Below are positions 31,346-44,074 of a DNA stretch of 64,000 nt, piece after piece. The stretch is taken from assembly GCA_029531795.1 (NCBI GenBank), contig JAPEIS010000010.1:1364001-1428000 (forward strand), read 5' to 3'. The notes beneath the pieces are model-generated. The model did not search any database, was not told the origin of the DNA, and saw only the letters and a list, made by a program, of their open reading frames with translations. Within the stretch, counting starts at the first letter, position 1. Each line of letters starts with the position of its first letter. This DNA is from Sclerotinia nivalis (lineage: Eukaryota > Ascomycota > Leotiomycetes > Helotiales > Sclerotiniaceae). The position numbers were made by a program, and so were the translations under genes.

Positions 31346-32898
31346 GTAAAACTTAGGAAATCGAAATGCAAGCCGAACGTTAGAATGCCGATTTATACTC
31401 CATATATACCTAAGGTTACATGAAAATATGCAAGTATAACCTTATATATAAGCATATAAGATGGGTCGGGTTTGGTTTATCGGTTTGGGGTGTTGGGGAT
31501 GTGTGGGGGGTTTGTTGTTTGTTTATTGTGTGGATTTTATAGATGGATTTGCGAGATGGACTTGCGAGATGGGATGGTGGAATGGTGGGATTATAAATGA
31601 TGAGGATATCTTTTCGTAGGATGTTGGAGGTTTATATATACTTTAAAGAAGGAGAAAAGGGAGAGGGAGAGGGAGAGGAGGAGGAAAGAGAAGAAAAGGA
31701 AGAGAAAGGGACTATATAGATGATTCTATTAGACGATCCGGTGTAATATATATATACTCGAGTATATAGAGTAAACAGACGTACAAATAGAGATGGAGAT
31801 AGAAACGGAGATAGGGATGGATTTCAATAATAGATATATATATATTAGTGTTATATTATATTATATTACTATATTACTCAATCTACTTTCTGTATGTAAT
31901 CTTATATATCCATCTAGATATTCTATACTATAGAATATCACGAGCTCAAGATGCGATGATACGGATATACTATTTGTCCTGCCAACTTCTTTTCCTGGTA
32001 CTAGTTTTGAATACATCTTAGGAAAGAAAACACAGGGTTTTTACCATCCGTCCATATATACTCTATACTCATTCCTATAGTTAACATATAGACAATATCA
32101 TCTAAACTAAATCAGCACTATCTAGTAATTATAAATCCTAATCTTTAAAGATAGCGTGATGATAGTGTGATGATATAGTCCGTAATGTGGGTATATATTA
32201 CTCGTATATAAATATAGAAAGAAGTATGAAAGCGGCGTAAGTGAAATGAAATGATGACTGTGGTTGGAATTTGGTTGGTGGTAGGTTGTGAATGGTTGGG
32301 TTGAGTATTTCGTGGAATCTAGGGTGGCGGATGTAGGTATGTACACATGTATGTGTAACCCTAGTTGCAGATACTAAATATGAATATCATTGTTGATTAC
32401 CCTCTAACATTGACGGGGAATAAACCCCGATGAATCACTATTCCCCGATCCTTATACTTGAGCGAATAGATGTTCAATGCATATCTCTCATCTCCATGGA
32501 AATATTCTGGGAATACTAGATACTAGATAGAACCTACTAGGTAGATATGAATAATATACCGTGCCGCCGGAAGCGCGACAAATACAGAAGGCAAATTATA
32601 TATTTCCTCGTGCCTGTCTGGCCGGTTACTCTACATGTATAAGGAAGGTACAAGGCCGAGGCTATATTTTACGGGGTAAAGGACTTTCCTTACCTTCCTT
32701 TATGGATGTGATGATGTGATGATGTGATTAGGAGTGGGATTTATATTTGTATTTGATGATTGATGTTTGGAGGGAAGAGGCTGGGGGTGATGACTAGGGG
32801 CGCTCGGGTGGCGAAAGCTGAAACATGGGGTGGTGATCTGATGGAGATTGGTGAAGAGTATATTTTCACGTGATATCTGTATTGATACTTTCATATAG

Positions 32899-32935
32899 TA
32901 TATCTTCATGATATCTTCATGATATCTTCATGATA
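32899..32935. repeat. Three copies of a 12-bp unit (TATCTTCATGA)
   Basis: Three tandem near-perfect ATCTTCATGATA units immediately before dispersed repeat copy 2. Confidence 0.85.
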
Positions 32936-32937
32936 AT

Positions 32938-33090
32938 TCAAATGGTATGAATATTCCAAAGGGTTTGATTGTTTCAGATGATCTGAATTTCTAAATGAAT
33001 TGAATGTTCAAAATGATTTCAAATGTTTGAAAAGTCCTTTGATATCGAACTAGAAACCGGACTATTAAACACACTGATCTTGAGATTGCT
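32938..33090. repeat. Degenerate 18-bp-period tandem repeat, copy 2
   Basis: Units such as TGAATATTCCAAAGGGTT and TGAATGTTCAAAATGATT, then a tail with GGACTATTA and CTGATCTT that parallels copy 1 at 10486-10690. Confidence 0.65.
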
Positions 33091-33814
33091 TGATGTTCAT
33101 TAAATAGTCGAAGAAAAAGTTGTCTTCTTAGACCGTCGCAAAATATCGGAATCGAATGGTTCGTTTGCCTTTTGGCAATAGTAGTTGGGAATAGTTGTTG
33201 CAGATAGGAAAGTTTAGAGAAGAGCGATAAGGATAAGGCGTGATCTAGGATGGATCGAGCAGCACGTGATCAAAGGGTATGGATCATCCAAAGTATATCC
33301 TCATGTTCATTTCAGGTCTCATCTTTATTATGAAATGATACCTATACATTTTGTACTTAAGACATTTCAATAATCAGTAATCACATGATATCGAAAGAAA
33401 TGAGAGCTAGGAAAAAATGATGGCGACATATCCAACCTAGGAAAATCCCATATATAGTTACAAAGGGATTGGATTGCATATGAGCAAGATGTCACAAGTG
33501 TAACAATTTACAAACTCACCTAACCCATCCCCCACTCCTGGGGGTACAGCTGCAAAAGAAAAAGAACGGAGCACCAGCCAGCCATGTCTCACCTATCGTA
33601 CCGGCACGTCCAACCATTCATTCCGATAATTCCGATCGTATGATCGTAATCTTCTGTGTTGTGCGCTTTGGAGCTGTGCTTGGAGCTTACGTTGTGTTTG
33701 AAGGTTTAAGTTGTGTTTGGTGTTTGGATTTTACATTGTTTGAAAGGGAGAGGGTAGAGAGGGAGTGGTGGAGGGTGTTTTGTGCTGGGTAGGGGTGGAA
33801 CATAATTTAGATGA

Positions 33815-33872
33815 AGATTGAGATTGAGATTGAGATTGAGATTGAGATTGAGATTGTGAGATTGTGAGATTG
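33815..33872. repeat. (GAGATT)n microsatellite
   Basis: About eight hexanucleotide units, the last ones changed to GTGAGATT. Confidence 0.9.
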
Positions 33873-36270
33873 CTAGCGTAGTTTGGGGATGGTGATGATG
33901 GACCTGAGTTAAGAAGGGAATGAAAGTTCTTAACTTTAACCAAATATACGTACGTCCAGTAAGCTACCAGGTAGGAAGGAGGAATGTCCAAGATACGATA
34001 ACCGAGTCAGGAAAGAAATGAGATATTTATGGATACTGAACTACAGAACCACGAAGAGCCAAGGCTAGATTGACGCTATTGTAAGAAAGTTTAGCCACAT
34101 AAGCCACTTTCCGTTATTTGGGCATTAATTGGCAGTTGTGGCTGATAAATGACGGGAATATGCGTGTGATGAAAAAAAGCCACGTAAATTGATGATTGGG
34201 GGCTAAGTGGCATGTGATGATTGAGATCCGATTGAGATTGAGGCGATTCTTACAGTGTAGGTTGTGGTTATCGGTGTACAGAGGAAGGTTTTCCAAGGGG
34301 ATAACGGGAATCTTGAAGTTGCAAGGGTTCTTGTGGGTTCAAAGTGTGGTTGAATCGAATGAGATGAACATAATTGAATTGTTGGTGATTGCGGGGGATA
34401 AATTGAAATGCAGGACTGGAGTTGGTCTTGCTTGCATGACATGGCATGACATTACATGACATATAGGTGTAGCAAATTAGAATGACGAAAAGAAAAGCAT
34501 GATGGAGAGTTTGCTAAAGGGATAATACATGTGAGAGGTCGTAAGAATCGAAGTGGTGATGATGAAGCACATGAGATAAGTTGGTATGCAATAGAATGGA
34601 TGGATATGCAGATGGGCTGCGCTTCTGTAGGAGATGCATATGCGTCGGGTTAGTGCAGGGGAGGCAATTACTACACTGGACATGTGTGAGGCGATTTGAA
34701 TTGTAGGTAGCAATTCGTAAATGATGAGGGATGTGATGTGCGGAAAGAAGAGAATGAGATGGATGGATGGATAGATAAGTAGAAGATATTCATACCAAAA
34801 AAGACGATGAGTTGTCAAGGGGATTCAAGCCGATAATTAACACCAAGCGAACGGGATTCAAGAGTGGATATTGTAATAAATATCAAGCTTCTATTGCATA
34901 TCAAATTTCATATAACGCCGATGCGGGGAGAAAAGTAAAGCTTGGAAGAGAATTTTAGAATGTTCTCGAGTTGGATAATTTGGAGCTTACCTAGTAGGTC
35001 GATCAAAAGGAAGGAATGGAATGCGCAGCTTTCATTCGAAACCACCTTTAAACCCGATAAAATGTTCAAATAACTCGGAAAACATAGGGCGGGTCAGCGA
35101 AAAATAGGATGCTGACTCATGGGACATGTTTGGATGGTTGTTGTTAGTGCTTAAGTGAGCGTGCGAGATGATGAAAAGAGCATTTGATGCTCCGTGTACC
35201 TAGTATGTACCGCCCGGAATAATAAGGTAATAATGCCGGTTGGGGCTGCCCGCACGGCTGCACTGCGGTTGACGGCTGTCAGATGTATTTTCCAATTGCT
35301 TAATTGAGATGGTGAGCCGAAATAGACCGAGCAAGGGAATAGGGGGTGTGATATGATGTGGCTTTTGAAAGTTTCGGGTGATGGGTTGGTTAGGTGGGAA
35401 TCCGACTTGTGTGGTGGAGGCTTTGAATTTATTTAGGAGATAGTATAAAACATATATGGAATGGATATTTGAAAGTTTTTCTATTCCCTCCAGCGAATGC
35501 ACTTGAGCGACTCGAATTTCGCCTTCTCCTATTAGAATGTTTGATATGAAGGGAGAAGATCAAATTTAGATGATTGTTTAGATCTATTTGATAAATTAAC
35601 CTCTATCGTAGGTATTTGTATGGTGAAATGAGATTTGTATTCCTTTTTTAATCCAACAGTGATCCTTCATGAACCTATCAAATACGATAGGACTAAACTA
35701 CGAAAAGGAATGTTCACCGTTTATGATAACTAACCGGGATTTCGATGGTGGTGTGCATGCTCAGATACACTTGGGAGATTTTCTGCACAAGCGAAAGACG
35801 CACAAGAGTGTGGGTGGTGACACTGAGTGAGTGAGAACCTGGTTCCATATCGAGTTTTGTTGTACTGTTTGAGGAGTGAGCATGAATTAGTTTACTTTAG
35901 ATGTAATTGGGCAACACGTCCTTTCTTGCATGTCTTATAAGTAATTCGTAATGTACCTAGTATCTGCCAGATGAACATGGGCTTAATTAATTCCGAGAGG
36001 TATGATTGAGGCTGTGATACATACACAAATATCTTACCTACCGTGCGCAATGCATGACCATGTTATGGTGGTTAAGACCGCCGCACCACCCTCCCATATG
36101 TTGTATGAACGGATGGAGAACATTTTCTTCCTCTTCGTTTCCAAGATCATAAACCAAGAGAATATTTGTTGTACGCCTTCCGCAGTCTTAAAATGTTTGG
36201 ATACGAAGCCCCAAAGTCCCTTTGCATCAGCGGCTCGTGGAACATTCACCATCAACTCAACAATCTGGTC

Positions 36271-36358
36271 ATCCACCCATCCATTTATCCATCCATCTAT
36301 CCATCCATCCATCCATCCATCCATCCATCCAACCAACCGACCCTTCATCCATCCATTC
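36271..36358. repeat. (ATCC)n microsatellite
   Basis: About a dozen tetranucleotide units with interruptions, opening long spurious frames on both strands. Confidence 0.9.
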
Positions 36359-36618
36359 ATCTATTCAATAGATGCATCAACACTAATAAGCCTTGAGTAA
36401 TTCAGAACCGAACCGGCTGAAGAACAACCTTCAGTACCAGTACATTAATCCCCTAAAGACCCCTGACACTGACACCACACAAATGCCTGTGCAGTTGAGC
36501 ATTGTCATCCATTTCGCGATCCCCCATTTCCGAATGCGACTGTAACCCTCCATCCGCAGTAGTGCACACCATCCTCAACTGGCGAAACTGGCTCACCACT
36601 GGGCACCCACACCTTTTT

Positions 36619-37017
36619 TTATATTTTGTCGATTTTCAAGCCTCCACCACGCCGGACAACTCCACTTATTTTCACAAGGGAACACACGCAAACCCCCCAC
36701 AATATTCCCCAAGCGACTTTACCCACATTGAACAGCCCTTGAAAATTAAGACAATCAGTGGATGTAATATCTTTGGCAGGGTCCTCTGTTAGATTCAATC
36801 GAAGGGTCGTTCGGCTCTCAACTAATAAATGTCCTTTGCTGGTTTGCTGGTTTTGAGGCTGATGATCAGAATTGAACAAATACTTGAAAAGGTCAAGGTT
36901 GATATCAATTAATTCGATTTTTCCATCGGAATATTTTAGTTGGGTCAAAAAAAGATTCCTTTTCTTCTTTTCTATGGCTTTCTTGGCGAATAGTTTAAAT
37001 TCGGCGGCTGCAAAGTC
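36619..37017 (-). CDS. Possible exon of an unrecognised minus-strand gene
   Basis: Directly after an acceptor-like CTTGTTGCAG (ending near 37018) the minus strand reads DFAAAEFKLFAKKAIEKKK and RNLFLTQLKYSDGKIELIDI, an amphipathic, Lys/Glu-rich stretch unlike the low-complexity frames nearby. Its later part (about 80 residues) is less convincing, and no start exon was found upstream. It may be a relic or a coincidence. Confidence 0.2.
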   Translation of the reverse strand, partial: DFAAAEFKLFAKKAIEKKKRNLFLTQLKYSDGKIELIDINLDLFKYLFNSDHQPQNQQTSKGHLLVESRTTLRLNLTEDPAKDITSTDCLNFQGLFNVGKVAWGILWGVCVCSLVKISGVVRRGGGLKIDKI

Positions 37018-38076
37018 CTGCAACAAGAAGCGGAGGAAACTAATTTTAAGTCGATGATAATAATCTGTTATCTAATTTTTTTTTAATTATGATCGGAGTT
37101 TAATTGTCAATGGAGATTCTTCTTTCAGTTCGTCGGTCTTTGGGACAACTTCCTTATAGAGTTTAAGACTTACGAATTTTAATCTAATCTTCCGATGCTA
37201 GCGCTAGTGAAAGTTTCTAAAATATCCTGCCCTGAGCCAGTCAGTTGAAGGGTCACGTGTTATGGGACTGTGCCTGAAGATTTGTTCTTTTCTGAACTAT
37301 TCTAAGGAAAAAATGATGGGCTATGAGTAGCTTGCCTTAATCAAGTACTAGTTTATACACGTTTCAGGTTAGTATCTCAGTCTTTATTCAAAGTGGGCCA
37401 GTGTATCCAAGAGGGCTAATCCTGCCATTCGTGTAGTTTCCGTACCCTTAGTAGTTTAGCTTCTTGTCTAGCCGTCTCCAAACGTTTTTAGTCCACTTGA
37501 TATTATCTCATGTTCCACATTTGAAAAGTTTATTTAGGACTAGCTCTGGGTTAGGGTTATTAGAAAAGTGGGTCCGGATTTTCTATTCCAAAACCAAGTT
37601 GTCCCTCGTCATCTCAGATGTAGAAGAATCTTTTCATTTTCGACTGTGCAAAAGTGCGAAACGAAGAGGACGATACAACTCTCAACAACGACAGCAACCT
37701 CACAATCTGTCTTCCGATATCACAAAGTACGGTATAGACTCTGGTACATAGATAGCTTCGAATTAGCTTTCACACTATATTCACTAAAGTTCGAATTCCC
37801 ATTATTCAACCCTGCACGCCACGCCTTCCGTCGTCAAACGAAGCTTTTCGGTCGCATTACCTCCGATTACAACTCCAGTTCTATGACTACGACGTAGGGG
37901 CTTCAAGATACAGAATATTAATCTCTTTGAAAAGCAATTGTTGTTATTGTTCTTGAGGATTTATCGAGAAAAGAGACCTCTCGCCAAGCCATTTTCATTG
38001 AGGTGGTTGGGCGCGTAATCGCCAGCACATAATTCCGACGTAATTCAAAATTTGCGATCGCATGCTATAATTACTG

Positions 38077-41000
38077 ATGGCAGCGCATCATCCATCACCC
38101 CCAGCGGGTATGCAATTGCATCATCCTCCTCATAATGGCCCTGCTCCACCTGGGATGGCTCAACAGCCGCCGAACTGGCAGGCTCCTGCACCAACACCAA
38201 TGCAACAGCTCACTGCCATGAATGAGACGGTATGGCTTCAAATAGGTAAGAATCACTTCTTTCATCCTTGATATAAACCGCTAATGTGTATGGCAGGAAG
38301 TCTAGCGGAGCTGCTAGGCAATCTAGATGAGGCTATGGGCGCATATGAACATGTACTTCGCACGAATCCAAGATCTATACCAGCGATGAATGCCATCAGT
38401 TCTATCCTTCGCGCGCAAGAACAATTTGCCAAAGCTGTTGAATATTTACAAAATATCCTCAAGTTTGATCAGAACAATGGAGATGTTTGGGGTAGTTTAG
38501 GTATAGTGGCCTCTTTGGTGTTGCGCAATAGATGAACGATAAATTTCTAACATGCTTTAGGTCACTGCTTTTTAATGATGGATGATTTACAACAAGCATA
38601 CTCGGCTTATCAACAAGCTCTATATCATCTCCGGGATCCTAAGGTTAGTAAATTAATGCGCCACTGGCATCTCAATTCTAACCAATCACTCCAGGAGCCT
38701 AAACTTTGGTATGGTATTGGAATACTATATGATAGATATGGTTCTCTTGAACACGCCGAGGAGGCATTTTCGCAAGTGATGAGAATGCAGCCAGATTTCG
38801 AAAAGGCAAATGAGATCTATTTTCGCTTGGGTATAATTTATAAACAGCAGCAGAAATACCAACAGAGTTTGGAAGTAAGTCATCTGATCAAAAGGTTATG
38901 ACATGTATTCCTGACTGTTTGCAGTGTTTCCGATACATTGTCGCTGTACCACCAACTCCATTGACAGAAGAAGACATTTGGTTCCAGATTGGACATGTTC
39001 ATGAGCAGCAAAAAGATGTAAGTTCGAAAGTCGAAATGTGATTGGATGATTTTGACAGATTGGTTGTAGTACGATAGTGCCAAAGTTGCCTACAAGCGTG
39101 TTCTCGATCGGGATCCAAAACATGCAAAGGTCCTTCAGCAGCTTGGATGGCTGCATCACCAACAGAGTACTAGCTTTCAAAGTCAAGAGCAGGCCATTGA
39201 GTATTTGGAACAATCTGTCGGTTCCGGTAAGACTCGTCAAATATGATCGGTCTCACATTTCACACGCTAACACGTGGCAGATCAAAGCGATGCACAGAGT
39301 TGGTACCTCCTCGGTCGGTGCTACATGTCACAACAGAAGTACCCCAAGGCATACGAGGCCTATCAGCAAGCTGTTTATCGAGACGGACGGAATCCGACTT
39401 TCTGGTGCTCGATTGGCGTTTTGTACTACCAAATTAACCAGTACCGAGATGCGCTTGATGCATATTCCCGCGCGATACGCTTGAACCCGTACATCTCCGA
39501 GGTCTGGTACGACTTGGGTACACTGGTAAGTTTGCTTCATCTTTAGCCGTCGTGTTTGAGACATTGCTAATCGTTTTCATAGTATGAATCATGTAACAAT
39601 CAGATCAACGACGCTTTGGATGCTTATCAACGTGCTGCCGAACTTGATCCTAACAATGTTCACATCAAAGCCCGTTTGCAATTATTGCGTAGTGGACAGA
39701 CCAATGGTATGCCAGGTCAGGCAGCTGCTCCTTTACCGCAAGATGTACATCCTCAAGCTTATCAAGTGTCTGGCGCTGTTGGACCTCCTGGGCCTCAGTG
39801 GGGAAATTCCGCTCCTCAAGCGCAAGCTCAAGGGCCACCTGCAGTCAATGGATGGGGAAGCAGACTTGCTGAAATTAATCCTCCTCCTCAACCACCTAAT
39901 CCTTATGAACAACGCACAGCTGATCGTGGTCCAATTCCACCTGCACCACGAGTACCAAGTCCCAGACAAGATCAACAAATGAGGCCATATCCTGGTGCCG
40001 ATGCCCGTCAGCCACTTCCGCCACGTCCTCGTTCACCTCCGCGAGCTCCCATAGATATGAGAGAGCCTAGAGATCCCAGAGATTCAAGGGATCCAAGAGA
40101 CCCAAGAGACTTAAGAGATCTTAGAGACCCAAGAGATTCTAGAGACGTTAGAGATCCAAGAGACCCAAGAGAATTCAAATCAGAATTCAAAGATCCTCGC
40201 GCTGACCCTCGCGCCGACCCTCGCGCCGATCCTCGAGTCGCGGACCCTCAACCTCGTGACCCCAGAGATCAAAGAGATCAAAGGGACCCAAGAGATCCCA
40301 GAGATCCCAGAGACCCAAGAGACCCAAGAGATCCCCGTGATTCCCGTGATCAAAGAGATACTCGTGACCACCACCCCCTAGGTCCTTATCCGGGTCCTGG
40401 AGCGGGAGCGGGATCAGGAGCACAGCCACCTCCACCTTCTCATGCACAAGGACCTCCTTCTCAGCCACAAAGAGTCGCGAATACAAACTACGCTCCTCCA
40501 CCTCCAGGCCCTTCATCTGTATTACCACCAGCTCAAAATGGATTGAATGGTGCTGGTCCTGGTCCTGGTCCCCTACCCCCTTTCGGCCGTGGTAGTAGTC
40601 CTCGACCAGAAGTTCGACCAATAATGAGTGCAACCATGCCATCTCCCAAGACCACTTATCCCAACCAACCACCATATCCACATCATGCTGATATCCCTGA
40701 AAGAAGTGTAATTGAAGGTGGTGCCTTACCACCAGTATCCGGTTTAGCTGCGCCAGAGACCGTTGCATCTGCCGATCGCGGTGATAATAGACCGCCCTCT
40801 GTAGGTCCAAAGCGATTGCGTGAATGGGAGGACGAACCTGCAGTGAAGAAGCCTGCTTCAGATGAAAATCGTGCTCGACTGGAAGACATGCATCATCGAA
40901 GACCTTCTACTCCACCCAGAGATCGGGAACAGTTCCATCGTAGCTCATCCGAAGCTCGTCGTGCTGAAGACCAAAGAAGAATTGAAGAACAACGCCTCGC

Positions 41001-41568
41001 CGAAGAGCAAAGACAGGCAGATAATCAAAGAAGAGTTGAAGACCAGCGCCGTGCAGCTGAACTACGTGCTGCTGAGCAACGTCGTGCGAACGAGAATTAT
41101 CACCCCTCAGAAGCTGCACATCACCCACCAACTCATGGTATGCAAGGCCATTCAGCAATGCAACAAGATTCACGTCCACCGCCTCCCCACACATACGAAG
41201 TAGGCCCACCGCCTTCTCTGCCTCGGCAAGCTACTCCAATTAAGGAGGCTCCGGTAGATGAGCGTGATCGCCAACAAGTACCAGTATCACAACAACCGTC
41301 TCTAGCTCAACGAATGGAACAACCTCCACCAGTTCCAACACAGCCCCCACCAGTTAGCGAACCTGAACGTGCAGCACGAAAGATGGATGTAGATGAGAAT
41401 TATGATGATGACGGAGATGAAGATAAAAAGGGAGGAATCGTTTCAGCACAAGCTTCAGGACCTCCATCTGCAAGTGGTGATCCTAAAACTACTAGCCCAA
41501 CAGGAGTTAATGGACACTCTGCAAATGGATTACCTAATGGACAGCCAAAGGTTGAGGCGACTATTTAG
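38077..41568 (+). CDS. SSN6: TPR transcriptional co-repressor SSN6/CYC8
   Basis: Seen: eight exons (38077-38245, 38297-38500, 38561-38643, 38695-38874, 38925-39017, 39070-39226, 39281-39525, 39583-41568), seven introns of 50-60 bp, 1038 aa. The first 65 residues are Pro/His/Gln-rich; about residues 50-420 are tandem TPR motifs (e.g. LGNLDEAMGAYEHVLRTNP, YGSLEHAEEAFSQVMRMQP, INDALDAYQRAAELDPNN), the diagnostic Cyc8 array. The long C-terminus is disordered, with a RDPRD tract (about 538-640), Pro-rich stretches and an EEQRR/AEDQRR helix-prone tract (about 838-881). Known: Cyc8 pairs with Tup1 and is recruited by DNA-binding repressors for glucose, mating and stress genes. The SIF2-type co-repressor gene lies upstream across the gene-free interval. 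The likely 5' leader is long and contains several upstream ATGs (for example near 37464). Confidence 0.96.
40055..40370 (+). repeat. Coding minisatellite in SSN6 (RDP/RDS units)
   Basis: Imperfect 9- and 15-bp units around AGAGA(T/C)CCAAGAGACCC, encoding R-D-P-R-D and R-D-S/Q-R-D, interrupted at 40170-40250 by a GCTGACCCTCGC array encoding ADPR. Confidence 0.9.
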
Positions 41569-42113
41569 AATAATTTTCAAACACACTACCTTAACGCTTC
41601 GCAAATATGTACTTGGTTTTGTTTTCTTGTTCTTTTAACTCACTTTGGGACGGAGGGAGACATGAGATGGTGGTGGTAGGTGGAAAACTCCCTTTAGTTT
41701 CTTTTCTGTTCCTGTTTATGATTTGATACTTAAGGAAACTTTGTTCCTAGGAGGCAAGAGATGATTTCATCATGGTTGGGTTGGCCTGGGCATATCATTG
41801 GGAGATGGGGATTTATCTCTGAAATTGTGGGAGGTGGGAAGAGGATAGGGTGGAAGTGATGTGAATGGCTGTGAATGGCTGTGCCGATCAATGCATGGAA
41901 TACTGGCAGTTTACTCGAATTTCTTTTGTGTGTAATGTTTGTATGTGTGTACAGTGATGGAGATGATGTGGATCCATACATAGCATGATTGATATCAATG
42001 GAAGTGAGATGAGGGTTGATTTGATGGTTTTATGTGATATGTATGATGTGGTGTGGTGTGATGTAATGCTTTGATATTTGATATTTGAATCCTTGGTGGA
42101 TGTAGTGTTGAGT

Positions 42114-42182
42114 TGGATATGGATATAGATATGAATATAGATTTGGATATGAATATAGATATGGATACGAATATGGATATAA
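42114..42182. repeat. GATATA/GAATATA imperfect microsatellite
   Basis: Imperfect 6- and 12-bp units of GGATATAGATAT and GAATATAGAT. Confidence 0.85.
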
Positions 42183-42485
42183 AAGAATAATTACTCCCTC
42201 ACTTCCACAATATTGGATACGACGAATAGAAGTAAATGGATACAGGGTACTGAATCGATTATTCAGATAAATAAATACAAACACAAATAAATAATACATC
42301 ATAGAATAAGTTAAACATAAAGTGAATAATTGAATAAGTAGAGGTCTACTCTATAATAGCTGGAGATGAATAAAACACATTAATTAGCAGAGATCTAGAA
42401 GGAGGTGATAAAGGTACTAGCTAGGTATATTGATAGGGTGAGAAGGTGAGAATAAATGGGGTTCAAATGATTTATAACTCTATGA

Positions 42486-42505
42486 ATGAATGAATGAATG
42501 AATAT
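42486..42505. repeat. (GAAT)n microsatellite
   Basis: Five tandem GAAT units. Confidence 0.8.
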
Positions 42506-42913
42506 CTTTCATTTATTCACGCACTCATTATTTTATCCTATCCCTCTATCCCGTCTTCTTGATAGGAGCGGGGGACATGGAGATTCGTGATATGGATGTT
42601 ATGTATGGTTTGTTTATTATTCAGTACCTGCTCGAGTAGTAAGATTATGGACCATAGGATATACAATCAGAAAATGGACTGGAACTTTGAAGAATAGAAT
42701 TTCTAAAGAAATATTTCGAAATTGAATTGATTGGGTATAGATGTAAATAATAATGACAAGTTTTCAAGGAATAAATGATCGAGACAAAATAACTCCCCCA
42801 TATATCGGTCCGCCGAGATAATCCTTGGAAATATACAGACCAAACTCCATGCCACTGCCTTAACTTTATAATAGTACACTTAACTCTTGGATATCAATTG
42901 GCAGTATTGCCAT

Positions 42914-44074
42914 TTAAATAGGCTTTTCACTACTTGTTCTCTTGCTCCGCATACTACCACCATCCTCACTCATCCCCTCAAGTTTCAAACTCGTTCCTCT
43001 ACTACTTCGAGCTCTGATACTCATTCCCGTACCTTTTCTCTCGCTCAATGCTTTGGACCACCTCTTTTGATTCTTCCCGCCATCGCCTATTTCATCAAAC
43101 CCAAGGACTTCTCTGATCTCTGGAATTTCCGCATGGTCTCTGGTGTTTTTCATCCTATGGCACCAGGTAACCATCTTATCCTCATACCCTTCATTTTCGC
43201 CTATCTTATCACCATTGCCCAAAATGCCACCATTCGCATGCAAATCGGGACGCTCATCCGTAGGTGAGGTAATCGGAGTAGCCATTCGTACCGGTTCGAA
43301 TAGAAATTCTCCACCAACTTGTTGGTAATCACCTCCTTGAAACAATTTGCCTCCTTTGATCTGTTTCAGACTTTGTACCACGCTCTGTGCCATTCCTAGC
43401 AACGTTGATCTGCGTTGATATTCTGGCCTGGTGCCGAGATTCAACGTGCGCATCATTCCTAGCTCATCATATAACTTTTTGGTAGGATCTGCATATATTG
43501 GAAATGGACAGTTCGTGGCTTCTTGGTACATGGGGATCAGAGATGGGCTGCCGCAACCAACAACTGCGATAAAGGTAGGAGTATGGAGTTGGAGGAGAGA
43601 ATCTTCGGTTATGGATGCCGCCAGGGTTCGAAGGAATTCTTGACAGTTCTAGTAGAGAGCACAAAAGTTAGGCTTAAGATAAATGATGCAACGGAAGAGA
43701 AAGCTTACCCCGCAGAAGAAGTGACGGATGAAGACAATCAACACTCTTCTTGCAACATTCGGGCCTGAATATAAACTTTTGAACGGTCGAGTCTTTCCAT
43801 CCCTGTCTAAAACGATCATACTTTCAATCTTTTTCAGTATCTCTTGTGAGGGTATTTCATTGTCTGTATTGACGTCCCCAACAAATTCAAACGAAGGATC
43901 GAAGCCATCAAAGGAAGTATCTATTGAGGTCTTCGGGGGTGTACTGTTTGGCGAATCCATGGTTGTTGTATTTGATGATGGTTCGAGTGTTTCTTCATTC
44001 AAACCTTTCTCTGTGGTTGAATAATTATTAATGGCAAATCGATTTGCAGCGGGTGAATCGGACAATATAGCCAT
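42914..44074 (-). CDS. AAED1/PRXL2-like thioredoxin-fold protein
   Basis: Seen: exons 44074-43709 and 43648-42914 with a 60-bp intron (GTAAGC..CTAG, branch CTAAC), 366 aa. After a polar N-terminus of about 90 residues comes RRVLIVFIRHFFCG joined to NCQEFL, giving a C-G-N-C redox motif (Cys121/Cys124) right across the splice junction, then FIAVVGCGSPSLIPMYQ, PFPIYADPTKKLYDELGM and GGDYQQVGGEFLF. Known: these are the signatures of AhpC/TSA-related AAED1 (PRXL2C) proteins, thioredoxin-fold oxidoreductases of the peroxiredoxin-like 2 group. The C-terminal 70 residues are basic and Ser/Arg-rich (DHAEIPEIREVLGFDE precedes it, a usual family element). No signal peptide; cytosolic or nuclear location likely. 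Substrate unknown. Codon use is ordinary. Confidence 0.88.

Larger units (their letters stand above)
30370..38076. other. 7.7-kb gene-free interval upstream of SSN6
   Basis: No gene supported. About 30600-31700 has a strong G+A bias on the plus strand with GGGAC/GGGAT and GGAGA repeats; 31700-32200 is TATA-rich; 32900-33090 holds dispersed-repeat copy 2; 33810-33872 a GAGATT microsatellite; 36271-36330 an ATCC microsatellite. Short frames (33731-33991, 34203-34462, 36002-36400) are repeat-driven or lack an ATG. About 37440-38076 is probably the 5' leader of SSN6. A minus-strand frame at 36619-37026 with an acceptor-like TTGCAG is listed as a low-confidence exon. Confidence 0.5.
41569..42913. 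other. Intergenic between convergent SSN6 and AAED1-like genes
   Basis: 3' flanks with two microsatellites (42114-42182 and 42486-42505). Nothing else supported. Confidence 0.5.

Noticed and set aside
36271..36358. CRISPR-like repeat array
   Set aside because: Simple tetranucleotide microsatellite with no unique spacers; the genome is eukaryotic.
36002..36400. 132-codon frame (and a minus-strand mate) over the ATCC microsatellite
   Set aside because: The C-terminal half is only the translation of the repeat (HPSI).
40187..40810. 207-codon minus-strand frame opposite SSN6
   Set aside because: Shadow of the RDP repeat and Pro-rich coding region of SSN6.
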